Source: Pseudomonas sp. BBP2017
Lineage (GTDB): Bacteria > Pseudomonadota > Gammaproteobacteria > Pseudomonadales > Pseudomonadaceae
NCBI RefSeq assembly: GCF_003024385.1
Contig: NZ_PVZN01000020.1
Coordinates: 1 to 64,000, forward strand
Length of the DNA stretch: 64,000 nucleotides
Reading direction: 5' to 3'
Part shown: piece by piece, positions 42,263 through 51,679 of the stretch
Numbering within the stretch: the stretch's first letter is position 1
Layout of the letters: each line of letters starts with the position of its first letter
Notes under the pieces: generated by a model
Database searches by the model: none
The model's input: only the letters and a program-made list of their open reading frames with translations
What the model was told of the DNA's origin: nothing
Made by a program: the position numbers and the translations under genes

Positions 42263-44476
42263 TTAGAACGCGTAGGTAGCCGAGAGGATCGCCGAACGGG
42301 CATCGCCATATTCGATGGCTGAAGAGCGAGCATCGGTACCGTTCTGCTGACGCACACGTTCGACGTAGTCTTTGTCGAACAGGTTGTTGACGTTCAGCTG
42401 CAGGTCGAGGTTCTCGTTGACCCGGTAACCGACCATCGCGTTGTGCAACCAGTAGGCGTCAAGCTTGGCGGTGGTACTGGAGGTCACGTTGCGCTCGCTG
42501 ACGTAACGTGCGCCATAACCCAGGGTCCAGCCAGCGGGCAGCTCGTAGGTGGTCCAGAGGTTGAGCGAGCGCGGGGGCGTGTTGCCCAGCGCCTGGCCCT
42601 CACGGGCGATGCCAGCGGCGGTGTCGGCGGCTTCAAGGGTTTCACTGTCGAGGAAGGTGTAGTTAGCGAACACATCCCATTGCTCAGTGATGTGACCGGT
42701 CACACCCACTTCCACGCCTTGTACGCGCTGTTTACCCGCCAGTTGGGTCGAGCCGTCGGCCATGGTTTCGCGGGCGTTGCTCTTCTCCACGCGGAACAGC
42801 GCTGCATCCAGCTCCAGACGCTTATCCAGCAGCTCCCATTTGGTCCCCAGTTCCCAGGTCTCGTTTTTCTCTGGCGCCAGGTCTTCGGTCGCAGCCGTCA
42901 GGCCTCCGCCGTTTGAGGCGAGGTTTTCGGCGGAGGGGTTGAACGAGTTGCCCCAGGCGACGTAGATACGTCCGTTCTCTGTCGGTTTGTAAACCAGGCC
43001 CGCGCGGCCGCTGAGTTTTTCGTCGGTGGATTCGAGGTCGGAGGTCTTGACGTGAGCTGCTGAGTAGCCCTGAGATTCACCTTTGAACTTGTCATAGCGC
43101 AGCCCCAGGTTCAGGTCCCATTGCTCGTGCAGGGCGATGGTGTCGAACACATAGAGTGCCTGGTTGGTCAGTTCAGTTTCGGTGTAGCCGCTGGTGGCCT
43201 TGTTGATCGGGCCAGACCAGTGGCCGGGCGGATTGCTCAAGTCATAACCGTCGCTTGGGTACAAGGTAGCGCCCAGGCCATGGTTGTAGGTCTTCAGGTC
43301 CAGGGTTTCTCGTGAGACCTCCACGCCAGTGACCAGGTCATGGCGCATGCCCAGCACATTGAAGTTGCTGATCAGGTTGGTCTGGTTGATCCACATTTCG
43401 GTGGTCGCATCGCGGCCATAGCCCTGTGGGCCTGCCGGACGGTAGCGGCCCGAGGGGACACCCTCGGTGTTGACGTGCGAGGCGGACACAGTGGTGTCAC
43501 GGGCGATATGGCTATAGCGGGTGAGGTTCTGCAGGCGCAGGTTGTCGTTGAAGTCGTGCTCGAAGTTGGCTGTGAGCGAGCTTTGCTCGATCTCTTCTTT
43601 ATCAAGGTTTTTCCAGCCGAAATAGTCTTCGCGATCGACGCCACCCAATCTCTTGCCGTCGAGGGCCGGTACCCCATAGTCAGGCAGGTTGTCGTCCACC
43701 TGATGGAACGCACTCAGGGTCAGGCGCGTGGATTCGCTCAGCCCCAGGCGCAGGGACGGGGCGATACCCCAACGCTCACGATCAATTTCCTCGCGACCGG
43801 CGACATCGTTCTGGTGGCCCATGAGGTTGACCCGGAACGCACTGTTATCACCCACGCCCTCCAGAGGCTGGTTGCTGTCCAGGGTCATGCGGTAGTAGTT
43901 GTCGGTACCGACACTGCCACCCAGGCGGGTGAAGGCGCGATCCTGCGGCTGCTTGCTGATGATGTTGATGCTGCCGCCGGTAGTACCGGCACCGCCGAAC
44001 ACCGAGTTCGGCCCCTTGATCACTTCGACTTGCTCGACATTGAAGGTGTCGGTGCGATTGGTCTGGGCGCTGTCGCGCAAGCCGTCAATCTGGATGTTGC
44101 TGTTGGCCGAGAAGCCACGGATGTTGATGCTGTCACCCGAGCCACCGCCGCCTTCGCCAGCGTTGAAGGTGATGCCTGAGACGTTGGACAGCACTTGGCG
44201 AAGGCTCAGGGCTTGCTGCTCCTGAATCACCTGGGCAGGCACTACAGTGATGGTCTGAGGGGTATCGAGCAGTGATGTGGCGATTTTGCTCGATGCTGAG
44301 TGCTCGGTTTTGTAGGTGCTGTCGGGTTTGGCGTCAACGTTGATGTTGTCCAGTTGCAGGGGCTTTTGCTGCGATTGCTCGGCGAGCGCAAGACTGCTTG
44401 AAGACGCAACGGCTAAGCCAAGGGCGGAAGCGATGAAGGGGCTGGAGGAACGGGTGAGGGAGGGCGAGCCTGGCAT
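42263..44476 (-). CDS. TonB-dependent siderophore receptor (Fiu-like)
   Basis: 737 residues: a signal peptide to about residue 33, a plug domain with VLSNVSGITFNAGEGGGGSGDSINIRGF and VIKGPNSVFGGAGTTGGSINIISK, then a 22-strand barrel ending with the outer-membrane Phe signature (ILSATYAF). The plug resembles receptors for catecholate siderophores (Fiu/CirA group), so the ligand is probably a ferric catecholate. No sigma/anti-sigma pair is next to it. A Fur box lies just upstream, so expression should rise under iron limitation. Confidence 0.88.
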   Translation of the reverse strand: MPGSPSLTRSSSPFIASALGLAVASSSSLALAEQSQQKPLQLDNINVDAKPDSTYKTEHSASSKIATSLLDTPQTITVVPAQVIQEQQALSLRQVLSNVSGITFNAGEGGGGSGDSINIRGFSANSNIQIDGLRDSAQTNRTDTFNVEQVEVIKGPNSVFGGAGTTGGSINIISKQPQDRAFTRLGGSVGTDNYYRMTLDSNQPLEGVGDNSAFRVNLMGHQNDVAGREEIDRERWGIAPSLRLGLSESTRLTLSAFHQVDDNLPDYGVPALDGKRLGGVDREDYFGWKNLDKEEIEQSSLTANFEHDFNDNLRLQNLTRYSHIARDTTVSASHVNTEGVPSGRYRPAGPQGYGRDATTEMWINQTNLISNFNVLGMRHDLVTGVEVSRETLDLKTYNHGLGATLYPSDGYDLSNPPGHWSGPINKATSGYTETELTNQALYVFDTIALHEQWDLNLGLRYDKFKGESQGYSAAHVKTSDLESTDEKLSGRAGLVYKPTENGRIYVAWGNSFNPSAENLASNGGGLTAATEDLAPEKNETWELGTKWELLDKRLELDAALFRVEKSNARETMADGSTQLAGKQRVQGVEVGVTGHITEQWDVFANYTFLDSETLEAADTAAGIAREGQALGNTPPRSLNLWTTYELPAGWTLGYGARYVSERNVTSSTTAKLDAYWLHNAMVGYRVNENLDLQLNVNNLFDKDYVERVRQQNGTDARSSAIEYGDARSAILSATYAF

Positions 44477-44510
44477 GTTGAGTGCGACCTAATGAGACAA
44501 AAAATTATTT

Positions 44511-44529
44511 GTTATTGAGAATCATTGGT
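44511..44529 (-). promoter_or_regulatory. Fur box upstream of the siderophore receptor
   Basis: GTTATTGAGAATCATTGGT matches the 19-bp Fur consensus GATAATGATAATCATTATC at 13 positions, including the central GAGAATCATT. It is 34 bp upstream of the receptor start. The rest of the 277-bp gap up to 44753 shows nothing else clear. Confidence 0.75.
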
Positions 44530-44753
44530 AATCGTATATGCACTCTGTCGCATTTGAGAAACATTTTCACATGCTTCAAATGTAAGTAAATGTTACAAGC
44601 TGCTGAGGGCGTTGGCGGCGGGGGAGGTTTGCAAGGCTAAAGCCATCTGGTCGTCAGATAGTCGTCAGGCCTTGCGGGCAAGGTACTGGAAAGGCTCAGA
44701 CTGATTTATAGTAGCCGCCTCTCCAATGGTGTCTTCGGGATTAGGGAAGTCGT

Positions 44754-45440
44754 GTGTTTTTGAGGTTTGTTCTGATCGCCGTAATACTGGCGATATCGGC
44801 GTGCAGTTCCCACACCCCCAGCCCGCATGTCTCCGCCAACAAAGCCATGAACGGTGGCTACAAGGTCAAGCGCGGCGATACTTTGTATTCGATTGCCTCG
44901 CGTCATGGCTGGAGTTTCAAGGAGCTGGCGCGTGTCAACGGGATCAGCCCGCCTTACGCAGTCAATGTCGGCCAGACTATCCGTTTTACTGGTTCGACAA
45001 CCACGACGAGAACCGCGACCAGTACTGTCAGCAAGAGCAAGCCCACTGCCGTGGTCAGCAAGGTGACCTTGCGCGGTTGGGCGTGGCCGCTGCAAGGCAC
45101 AGTGATCGGCCGTTACTCCGCAGCCGACAAACTCAGCAAGGGCATTCGCATTGCCGCTACGCAGGGACAGGCGGTTTTCGCTAGCCTCGGCGGTAAGGTG
45201 GCGTTCGCAACCAATATCCGCGGCTATGGCAACCTGATCATCCTCCAGCACGGCACGTCCCACGCCAGTGTCTACGGCCATAACAGCAGGCTGCTGGTCA
45301 AGGAGGGGCAAACCGTCAGCAAAGGCCAGAAGATCGCCGAAGCAGGTGATCTGGATGCCGATCGCGTGCAGCTGTACTTCGAGATTCGACAGAACGGCAA
45401 ACCGGTAAATCCGCTGAGCGTACTGCCAGCCGAAGGCTGA
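44754..45440 (+). CDS. NlpD-like lipoprotein with LysM and degenerate LytM domain
   Basis: 228 residues beginning at GTG. The lipobox is ILAISACSS (Cys17). A LysM domain (about 35-80; GGYKVKRGDTLYSIASRHGW) binds peptidoglycan, and a LytM/M23-type domain (about 105-225) follows. In active LytM enzymes zinc is held by H-x3-D and H-x-H. Here the aligned parts read SKGIRIAAT and VQLYFEIRQ, so metal ligands are missing. Like NlpD and EnvC it is probably an activator of amidases rather than an enzyme. Confidence 0.85.
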   Translation: MFLRFVLIAVILAISACSSHTPSPHVSANKAMNGGYKVKRGDTLYSIASRHGWSFKELARVNGISPPYAVNVGQTIRFTGSTTTTRTATSTVSKSKPTAVVSKVTLRGWAWPLQGTVIGRYSAADKLSKGIRIAATQGQAVFASLGGKVAFATNIRGYGNLIILQHGTSHASVYGHNSRLLVKEGQTVSKGQKIAEAGDLDADRVQLYFEIRQNGKPVNPLSVLPAEG

Positions 45441-45441
45441 A

Positions 45442-45674
45442 CTACTGGTACTTGATCACGATACCTTTGAGTTTGCGTCCTTCGACCGAATGTATGTCAC
45501 GGTCCCACAGCGGTCCGCTGACGTAGGCCGACAGCGGCGCAGCACTTCGACATTGGCGGCGTTGGTGGGGGTTGAGTGGGCAACCCCGACGTACTTGGTA
45601 GTGCGTGCATCAATGCTGCTGCAGCCGGCCAACACCAGCAGCAGCGCGCCTGACAAGCAGAGCTTGCTGACCAT
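45442..45674 (-). pseudogene. Broken lipoprotein gene (internal deletion with frameshift)
   Basis: ATG at 45674 begins a lipoprotein signal (MVSKLCLSGALLLVLAGC then SSIDARTTKYVGVAHSTPT) and stays readable to NAANVEVLR. From there the original frame gives unconvincing sequence. The neighbouring frame gives SAYVSGPLWDRDIHSVEGRK then LKGIVIKYQ and stops at 45442. That C-terminus looks like the true end of the same kind of lipoprotein, so an internal segment was lost and the frame broken. Intact relatives of about 130 residues exist in Pseudomonas as I recall; function unknown. Confidence 0.65.
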
Positions 45675-45773
45675 ACCCTCCAGTGCCCGTTGCCCAGCGC
45701 AACCGCAACTTAGCTGACAGTAGCTGCAATTGAGTCGCAGGCAAGAGCCTGGAGAAGGGCGGGGGCGCAAGGC

Positions 45774-47069
45774 TCAGCCCAGTACCTCGCGCAGCCGGTA
45801 CCACATCATGCCCAGGGCCAGCAGCGGTGAGCGCAGGGCCTTGCCGCCGGGGAAAGTCATGTGCGGCACGGCGCTGAACACATCCATGCCCTGGCTGTGG
45901 CCAACATCGATTGCCTCGGCCAGCAGGCGTGCGGTCCAGTGGGTGACGTTCAGGCCATGCCCGGAGTACCCCATGGCGTAGTACACGTTGGGGTGTTGCG
46001 ACAGGCGGCCAACCTGAGGAAAGCGATTGGCGGTGATGCCGATCTTGCCGCCCCACTGAAATTCGATGCGGGTGTCGGCCAGTTGCGGGAACACCTTGAG
46101 CATCTTCGGTCGCATGTACGCTGCGATATCCAGCGGGTCGCGCCCGGAGTAATGACAGGCACCGCCGAACAGCAGGCGCCGGTCTGCTGTGAGCCGGTAA
46201 TAGTCCAGGCCGACTTTCTGGTCGCACAGCGCCAGGTTCTGCGGGATCAGTTCTTTGGCCTGCGCGGCTGACAAGGGTTCGGTGGTGATGATGTAACTGC
46301 CAGCGGGCAGTACTTTGCCGCTGAGGCGCGGCTCGAGCTCTTCCAGGTGAGCGTTGCAGGCCAGCACCAGGCTGCCGGCTCGTACACTGCCGTGAGCGCA
46401 GCGTACCTGTGCGGTGGCACCGTGGTTGATCTCCAGCACCGGGCTGTGTTCAAAGATCCGTACACCCAGAGAGGCTGCCACACGCGCTTCGCCCAGTACC
46501 AGGTTGAGCGGATGCAAGTGGCCCGAGCCACGGTCGATCAAGCCACCAGCGTACGCCGAGGAGGCGACCACTTCGTGCATCTGCCCAGGGCCAACCAATT
46601 GGGTTTCGTGGCGGTAGTCCAAGGCTGCCAGGCTGTCCTGCTCGGCGCGAAAGGCGGCGAACTGGGCCGGGGTATTGGCCAGTTCGCAAAAGCCCCAGCG
46701 CAGGTCGCAGTCGATGTTGTGCTCGTTGATGCGCTTGGCTACCACTTCGACTGATTCGATGCCGGCACGCTGCAGGTATTTCACCCCGTCCTCGCCGACG
46801 TAGCGGGCAAAACCTTCGACCTCATGGCCGATACCGCGAATCAGCTGACCGCCGTTGCGCCCGCTGGCGCCCCAGCCGATGCGCCGGGCTTCCAGAAGGA
46901 TCACCGAGAGACCGCGCTGGGCCAGTTCGATAGCAGTATTGACGCCGGTAAAACCGCCGCCGATCACGCACACGTCGGCACTGAGCTCAGCGCTCAGCAC
47001 AGGGTGTTCAGGCATCTCACCGACCGATGCCCGGTAGTAGGAGCTGGCGTGTTGCGCAGCAGGATTCAT
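45774..47069 (-). CDS. Gamma-glutamylputrescine oxidoreductase-like FAD enzyme (PuuB-like)
   Basis: 431 residues of the DAO/glycine oxidase fold. The FAD-binding GxGxxG is VCVIGGGFTGVNTAIELAQRG near residue 33; GWGASGRNGGQLIRG and GKIGITANRFPQVGRLSQHPN are typical. In the polyamine pathway PuuB oxidises gamma-glutamylputrescine to the aldehyde with H2O2 release. The start MNPAAQHAS has a GGGAG site; the longer start at 47087 overlaps the neighbour stop. It lies 14 bp downstream of the binding-protein gene and shares its transcript. Confidence 0.8.
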   Translation of the reverse strand: MNPAAQHASSYYRASVGEMPEHPVLSAELSADVCVIGGGFTGVNTAIELAQRGLSVILLEARRIGWGASGRNGGQLIRGIGHEVEGFARYVGEDGVKYLQRAGIESVEVVAKRINEHNIDCDLRWGFCELANTPAQFAAFRAEQDSLAALDYRHETQLVGPGQMHEVVASSAYAGGLIDRGSGHLHPLNLVLGEARVAASLGVRIFEHSPVLEINHGATAQVRCAHGSVRAGSLVLACNAHLEELEPRLSGKVLPAGSYIITTEPLSAAQAKELIPQNLALCDQKVGLDYYRLTADRRLLFGGACHYSGRDPLDIAAYMRPKMLKVFPQLADTRIEFQWGGKIGITANRFPQVGRLSQHPNVYYAMGYSGHGLNVTHWTARLLAEAIDVGHSQGMDVFSAVPHMTFPGGKALRSPLLALGMMWYRLREVLG

Positions 47070-47083
47070 AGAGGCTCCCTGGT

Positions 47084-48172
47084 TCATTTGTTCGACTTCA
47101 CTTTGCTCCAGGAGCGGGTCATTACGCGCATGATCTGCGGGGTTGGGGTATTGGATACATACAGTTTGTCCAGCACCGCTTGCGGCGGGTACACCTCGGG
47201 GTTGTTGACCAGATCGGCGTCCATGTACTGCTGGGACGGTGGAACGGCGTTGGCGTAACCGACGGTGGCGCTGACCTTGGCGATCACTTGCGGGTCGAGC
47301 AGGTAGTTAACAAAGGCATAGGCTTCTTTCGGGTTGCTGGCGTCGGCGGGAATGGCCAGCAGATCGAACCACAGGTTGGCGCCTTCCTTGGGAATGGCAT
47401 AGGCAATGTTGACGCCGTTGTTGGCTTCCTTGGCGCGGTTGGCCGCCTGGAAGACATCGCCGGAGTAGCCGAAGGCCACGCAGATATCACCGTTGGCCAG
47501 GTCCGAGACGTACTTGGAGGAGTGGAAGTAGGTGATGTACGGGCGCAGGGTCAGCAGCTTGGCCTCGGCCTTTTTGTAGTCCTCGACACTGTTGCTGCGC
47601 GGGTCCATGCCCATGTAGTTGAGGATCGACGGGAACAGTTCATCCGCCGAGTCCATGAAGGACACACCGCATTTGCTCAGCTTCTTGAGGTTCTCCGGTT
47701 CGAACATCACCGCCCATGAGTCGATGTGATCGATCCCCAGCACCTGCTTGACCTTGTCGACGTTGTAGCCGATGCCATTGGTGCCCCACAGGTAGGGTAC
47801 CGAATGCTGATTGCCGGCGTCGTTCTCTTCCAGGGCCTTGAGCAGCACCGGGTCGAGGTTCTTCCAGTTCGGCAATTGCTCGCGGTCGAGTTTCAGGAAC
47901 GCGCCAGCTTTGACCTGGCGCGCGAGAAAGTGGTTGGAAGGCACGACCACGTCGTAGCCGGTGCGACCGGCCAGCAACTTGCCTTCCAGGGTTTCGTTGG
48001 AGTCGAACACGTCATAGATGACCTTGATACCGGTGCTGCCCTGGAAATCCGCCAGGGTGGTTTCACCGATATAGTCGGTCCAGTTGTACACGCTGACACT
48101 GGGCTGGGCCTGGGCCACGGCGCTGACCAGCAGCGCCAGGGTTGCACTTGCAACTGTTTTAAATGAACGCAT
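47084..48172 (-). CDS. Polyamine-type ABC transporter periplasmic binding protein (PotF/SpuD-like)
   Basis: 362 residues with a signal peptide to about residue 22 (ALLVSAVAQAQ). The mature part begins SVSVYNWTDYIGETTLADFQ, the hallmark of putrescine/spermidine binding proteins, with acidic residues for polyamine contact (WTDY, FDSNETLEGKL, YSGDVF). It delivers polyamine to a membrane transporter. No permease or ATPase gene is beside it in this window, so the partner transporter must be elsewhere or the protein works as a sensor. Confidence 0.85.
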   Translation of the reverse strand: MRSFKTVASATLALLVSAVAQAQPSVSVYNWTDYIGETTLADFQGSTGIKVIYDVFDSNETLEGKLLAGRTGYDVVVPSNHFLARQVKAGAFLKLDREQLPNWKNLDPVLLKALEENDAGNQHSVPYLWGTNGIGYNVDKVKQVLGIDHIDSWAVMFEPENLKKLSKCGVSFMDSADELFPSILNYMGMDPRSNSVEDYKKAEAKLLTLRPYITYFHSSKYVSDLANGDICVAFGYSGDVFQAANRAKEANNGVNIAYAIPKEGANLWFDLLAIPADASNPKEAYAFVNYLLDPQVIAKVSATVGYANAVPPSQQYMDADLVNNPEVYPPQAVLDKLYVSNTPTPQIMRVMTRSWSKVKSNK

Positions 48173-48221
48173 ATCGACACCTCTTGGAATTGTTTTATCG
48201 ATGTTTGTTACGCCGCACGGC

Positions 48222-49580
48222 TCAGACGCTGAGCAGCAAGAACTCCCGCTCCCACGAGCTGATCACGCGCTTGAAGTTTTCGTGCTCGGCACGCTTGACC
48301 GCCACATAGCCACGCACGAACCTGCTGCCCAGGTGCTGCTCGACGCTCGGGCAGTCTTCCATGTTGGCCAAGGCGTCTTCGATGGTGATCGGCAGGCGCA
48401 GGTTGCGCCGCTCATAGGCGCGGCCCTGCACCGGCGCGCTGGGGTTGATCTTTTCGACCATGCCCAGGTAGCCGCACAGCAGGCTCGCGGCAATCGCCAG
48501 GTAAGGGTTGGCGTCGGCGCCGGGTAGGCGGTTTTCCACGCGCATGGCCTCGGGGCTCGAGGTCGGCACGCGCAGGCCCACAGTACGGTTCTCTTCACCC
48601 CACTCGACGTTCACCGGCGCCGAGGTGTCGGGCAGGAAGCGGCGGAATGAGTTGACGTTGGGGGCGAACATTGGCAACACCTTGGGGATGTACTTCTGCA
48701 GACCACCGATGTGCTGCAGGAACAGCTCGCTCATCTGCCCATCTTCATTGACGAAGATCGGTTTGCCGGTGGCGATGTCGACCACGCTCTGGTGCAGGTG
48801 CATGGCGCTGCCGGGTTCGTCGCCCACAGGCTTGGCCATGAAGGTGGCGGTGACATTGTGCTTGAGCGCTGCCTCACGCATGGTGCGTTTGAACACGGTG
48901 ATCTGGTCGGCCAGGTCGAGGGCGTCGCCGTGGCGGAAGTTGATCTCCATCTGCGCCGGGCCGTCTTCGTGGATCAGCGTGTCGAGGTCCAGGCCCTGGG
49001 CTTCGCACCAGTCGTAGACGTCTTCGAACAGCGGGTCGAATTCGTTGGCGGCATCAATGGAGAACGACTGCCGACCGCTTTCGGCGCGGCCTGAACGGCC
49101 CAGCGGGGCCTGCAGAGGCAGGTCCGGGTCTTCGCAGCGCTGGGTCAGGTAGAACTCCATCTCGGGCGCGACGATCGGCTGCCAGCCCTTGTCGGCATAC
49201 AGCTTGAGCACTTTTTTCAGGACGTTGCGTGGCGACAGTTCAATCGGGTTGCCCTGCTTGTCGAAGGTGTCGTGGATGACGATGGCGGTCGGCTCGATAG
49301 CCCACGGCACCACGTATACAGCAGCTGAGTCCGGGCGGCAGATCATGTCGATGTCGGCCGGATCAAGCAGGTCGTAGTAGATGTCGTCGTCGACGAAATC
49401 CCCGGTTACCGTTTGCAACAACACACTTTCCGGCAGGCGCATGCCTCGCTCATGCAGGAACTTGTTGGTGGGTGCGATTTTGCCGCGGGCGATACCGGTC
49501 AGGTCACTGACCACGCACTCGACTTCGGTAATCTTGTGTTCTTTCAGCCACGCAGACAGCTGATCGAAAGGGGCATTCAT
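48222..49580 (-). CDS. Gamma-glutamylpolyamine synthetase (glutamine synthetase family, PuuA/PauA-like)
   Basis: 452 residues with the glutamine synthetase catalytic fold: metal-binding EMEFYLT near 140, the DGPAQMEINFRHGDAL loop, AMHLHQSV and the C-terminal EENRTVGLRVP and ENRLPGADANPYLA. It lacks the adenylylation Tyr context of GlnA and is shorter than typical type I enzymes. Position next to a PuuB-like oxidase and a polyamine binding protein supports gamma-glutamylation of putrescine or a related amine over ordinary glutamine synthesis. Confidence 0.85.
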   Translation of the reverse strand: MNAPFDQLSAWLKEHKITEVECVVSDLTGIARGKIAPTNKFLHERGMRLPESVLLQTVTGDFVDDDIYYDLLDPADIDMICRPDSAAVYVVPWAIEPTAIVIHDTFDKQGNPIELSPRNVLKKVLKLYADKGWQPIVAPEMEFYLTQRCEDPDLPLQAPLGRSGRAESGRQSFSIDAANEFDPLFEDVYDWCEAQGLDLDTLIHEDGPAQMEINFRHGDALDLADQITVFKRTMREAALKHNVTATFMAKPVGDEPGSAMHLHQSVVDIATGKPIFVNEDGQMSELFLQHIGGLQKYIPKVLPMFAPNVNSFRRFLPDTSAPVNVEWGEENRTVGLRVPTSSPEAMRVENRLPGADANPYLAIAASLLCGYLGMVEKINPSAPVQGRAYERRNLRLPITIEDALANMEDCPSVEQHLGSRFVRGYVAVKRAEHENFKRVISSWEREFLLLSV

Positions 49581-49753
49581 AAAGACCTCGTTATTGGTTT
49601 TATTCCGCGCCAGGACCAGCGATCAAGGCCGGTATGCCGTCTGGACGACTTCCCCTGCAGCGCGTTGAGGTCTATCTTGGGTGAGCCTTGAACATCCATC
49701 TATCCACTTTTCGCAGGATAAAACGCACCAAAAGAGTGCGTAAAGAGCAGCTC

Positions 49754-50665
49754 ATGACAGCGGCAAATCCGTTTCAGGTACAAGCTTTCAGCACCGCCGA
49801 CGTCGGCGAACAAGTGCGTGCCACGCCCAGTTGGACCCAGCATTACCAGCAGATGTCGCCTGGGCATTTTGCCGGTCAGGTGCGTTGTCTGGACCTGCAG
49901 GGCGTGGAGATCTATGAAGAATTCATGAACACCCGGGTCGAGCAGAACTTCAGTGCGCCAGCGGGTGCCCTGGCGTTCTGTTTCGATCGCACCGACAACA
50001 GCCTGTACCTGCTCAACGGCGAGAGCCGCAACATCTGGATTACTCCGGAGAACTACCAGGAAGTGGCTGTGGTGTTCGGCCCGGCGTTCGTCCAGCGTCA
50101 CAGCCTGGACATCGCCCGCCTCGAAGGGCTGTTCATGGCGCCGCTCAATTCGGAGCAGAACGCGCTGTTCGGGCGCTGGTTGAGCAGCACCCTGACGCGC
50201 CTGGGGCAGGAGACCGACCTGCCGAACCGTGAAGCGCTGGCCGAGCAACTGCTTGAAGACTGCCTGTTCATTCTCGACAACGCCTGCGTGCGCCTGGACC
50301 GCAGCGGCCTGTGGCGGCGTACCGAGGAGCGCATGATCATGCGCCGGGTTGGCGAATGGGCCGCCGACTGCCCGGAAGAAACGCTCAACTTGCTGGAACT
50401 GGCACAGGTCGCCGGGGTGTCGTTGCGCCAGCTGCAGCAGGCGTTCAAGGCCTTTACCGGTATGACCCCGGCGCACTGGTTGCGTTTGCGTCGCCTGAAC
50501 AGCGCGCGTCGCGAGCTGCTGGGGGCGCGGGCGGGCGCCAGTACCGTGGCCGAAGTGGCCATGCATTGGTCGTTCTGGCATCTGGGGCGGTTCTCCAGCA
50601 GCTACCAGCAATTGTTCAAAGAGTTGCCCAGCGAAACGCTGAAACGAGCACAGCAGCGCACTTGA
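49754..50665 (+). CDS. AraC-family transcriptional regulator
   Basis: 303 residues: a variable N-terminal sensor part and a C-terminal AraC double helix-turn-helix (about 205-300; NLLELAQVAGVSLRQLQQAFKAFTGMTPAHWLRLRRL). The divergent position, 173 bp from the ligase gene, suggests it controls the polyamine genes; the inducer is unknown. The start MTAANPFQVQAF at 49754 has a nearby AAAGAG; a 22-codon extension to 49688 is possible but unlikely. Confidence 0.78.
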   Translation: MTAANPFQVQAFSTADVGEQVRATPSWTQHYQQMSPGHFAGQVRCLDLQGVEIYEEFMNTRVEQNFSAPAGALAFCFDRTDNSLYLLNGESRNIWITPENYQEVAVVFGPAFVQRHSLDIARLEGLFMAPLNSEQNALFGRWLSSTLTRLGQETDLPNREALAEQLLEDCLFILDNACVRLDRSGLWRRTEERMIMRRVGEWAADCPEETLNLLELAQVAGVSLRQLQQAFKAFTGMTPAHWLRLRRLNSARRELLGARAGASTVAEVAMHWSFWHLGRFSSSYQQLFKELPSETLKRAQQRT

Positions 50666-50757
50666 GCTGTGAAAAGCCGGGTATCTGACGCTGTCGGCCA
50701 TAGGGCCAGCAGTGGTATGTTCTGTCGAATAAATGAAGTCGATAGATTGGAAAGACC

Positions 50758-51627
50758 ATGCCAAGAGCCTCCCACCAAGACCTGCGTCGCGCGTTTCGTC
50801 AACTCCTTGCTTCCCCTGCCTGTTACCACACGGCTTCCGTGTTTGACCCGATGTCGGCGCGTATCGCCGCCGATCTGGGTTTCGAGGTAGGTATTCTGGG
50901 TGGTTCGGTCGCTTCCCTGCAGGTGCTGGCTGCGCCTGATTTCGCCCTGATTACCCTTAGCGAGTTCGCCGAGCAGGCCACGCGTATTGGCCGGGTGGCG
51001 CAGTTGCCGGTGATTGCCGACGCCGACCACGGCTACGGCAATGCCTTGAACGTCATGCGCACGGTCACCGAGCTGGAGCGTGCCGGCATCGCCGCGCTGA
51101 CGATTGAAGACACCCTGCTGCCTGCCCAGTTCGGGCGCAAGTCCACCGACCTGATCAGCATTGCCGAGGGCGTCGGCAAAATTCGTGCGGCCCTGGAGGC
51201 GCGCGTCGATCCGGAGCTGTCGATCATCGCCCGGACCAACGCCGCGTTGATCCCGGTTGAAGAAGTGATTGCCCGCACCGTGGCCTATCAGAACGCCGGC
51301 GCCGACGCACTGTGCATGGTCGGCATCCGCGACTTCGAACACCTCGAACAGATCGCCGAACACCTGAGTGTGCCGTTGATGCTGGTGACCTACGGCAACC
51401 CGCAGTTGCACGACGATGCACGCCTGGCGCAACTGGGTGTACGCATTGCCGTAGACGGCCACGGCGCTTATTTTGCCGCGATCAAGGCCACCTACGACTG
51501 CCTGCGTGAACAACGGCGGATCACCAGCAGTGCCTCGGATCTGAGCGCTACCGAACTTACCCATACCTACACGGTACCTGGCGATTACATCGTCTGGGCC
51601 CGTGAGTACATGGATGTCAACGAATAG
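50758..51627 (+). CDS. Oxaloacetate decarboxylase-like protein (PEP mutase/isocitrate lyase superfamily)
   Basis: 289 residues, a TIM-barrel of the PEP mutase/isocitrate lyase superfamily. Metal and substrate motifs include VIADADHGYGNALN (Asp/His) and TIEDTLLPAQFG. P. aeruginosa PA4872, closely resembling this one, decarboxylates oxaloacetate and lacks lyase activity on methylisocitrate-type substrates. Assignment to that group is by similarity in my memory of the family. It is not in a recognisable pathway operon; the DUF945 gene follows 52 bp later. Confidence 0.72.
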   Translation: MPRASHQDLRRAFRQLLASPACYHTASVFDPMSARIAADLGFEVGILGGSVASLQVLAAPDFALITLSEFAEQATRIGRVAQLPVIADADHGYGNALNVMRTVTELERAGIAALTIEDTLLPAQFGRKSTDLISIAEGVGKIRAALEARVDPELSIIARTNAALIPVEEVIARTVAYQNAGADALCMVGIRDFEHLEQIAEHLSVPLMLVTYGNPQLHDDARLAQLGVRIAVDGHGAYFAAIKATYDCLREQRRITSSASDLSATELTHTYTVPGDYIVWAREYMDVNE

Positions 51628-51679
51628 GCCACAGGCCTTGCAGCAACAACTCTCAACAAATGGACAAGCGGAACAATTC

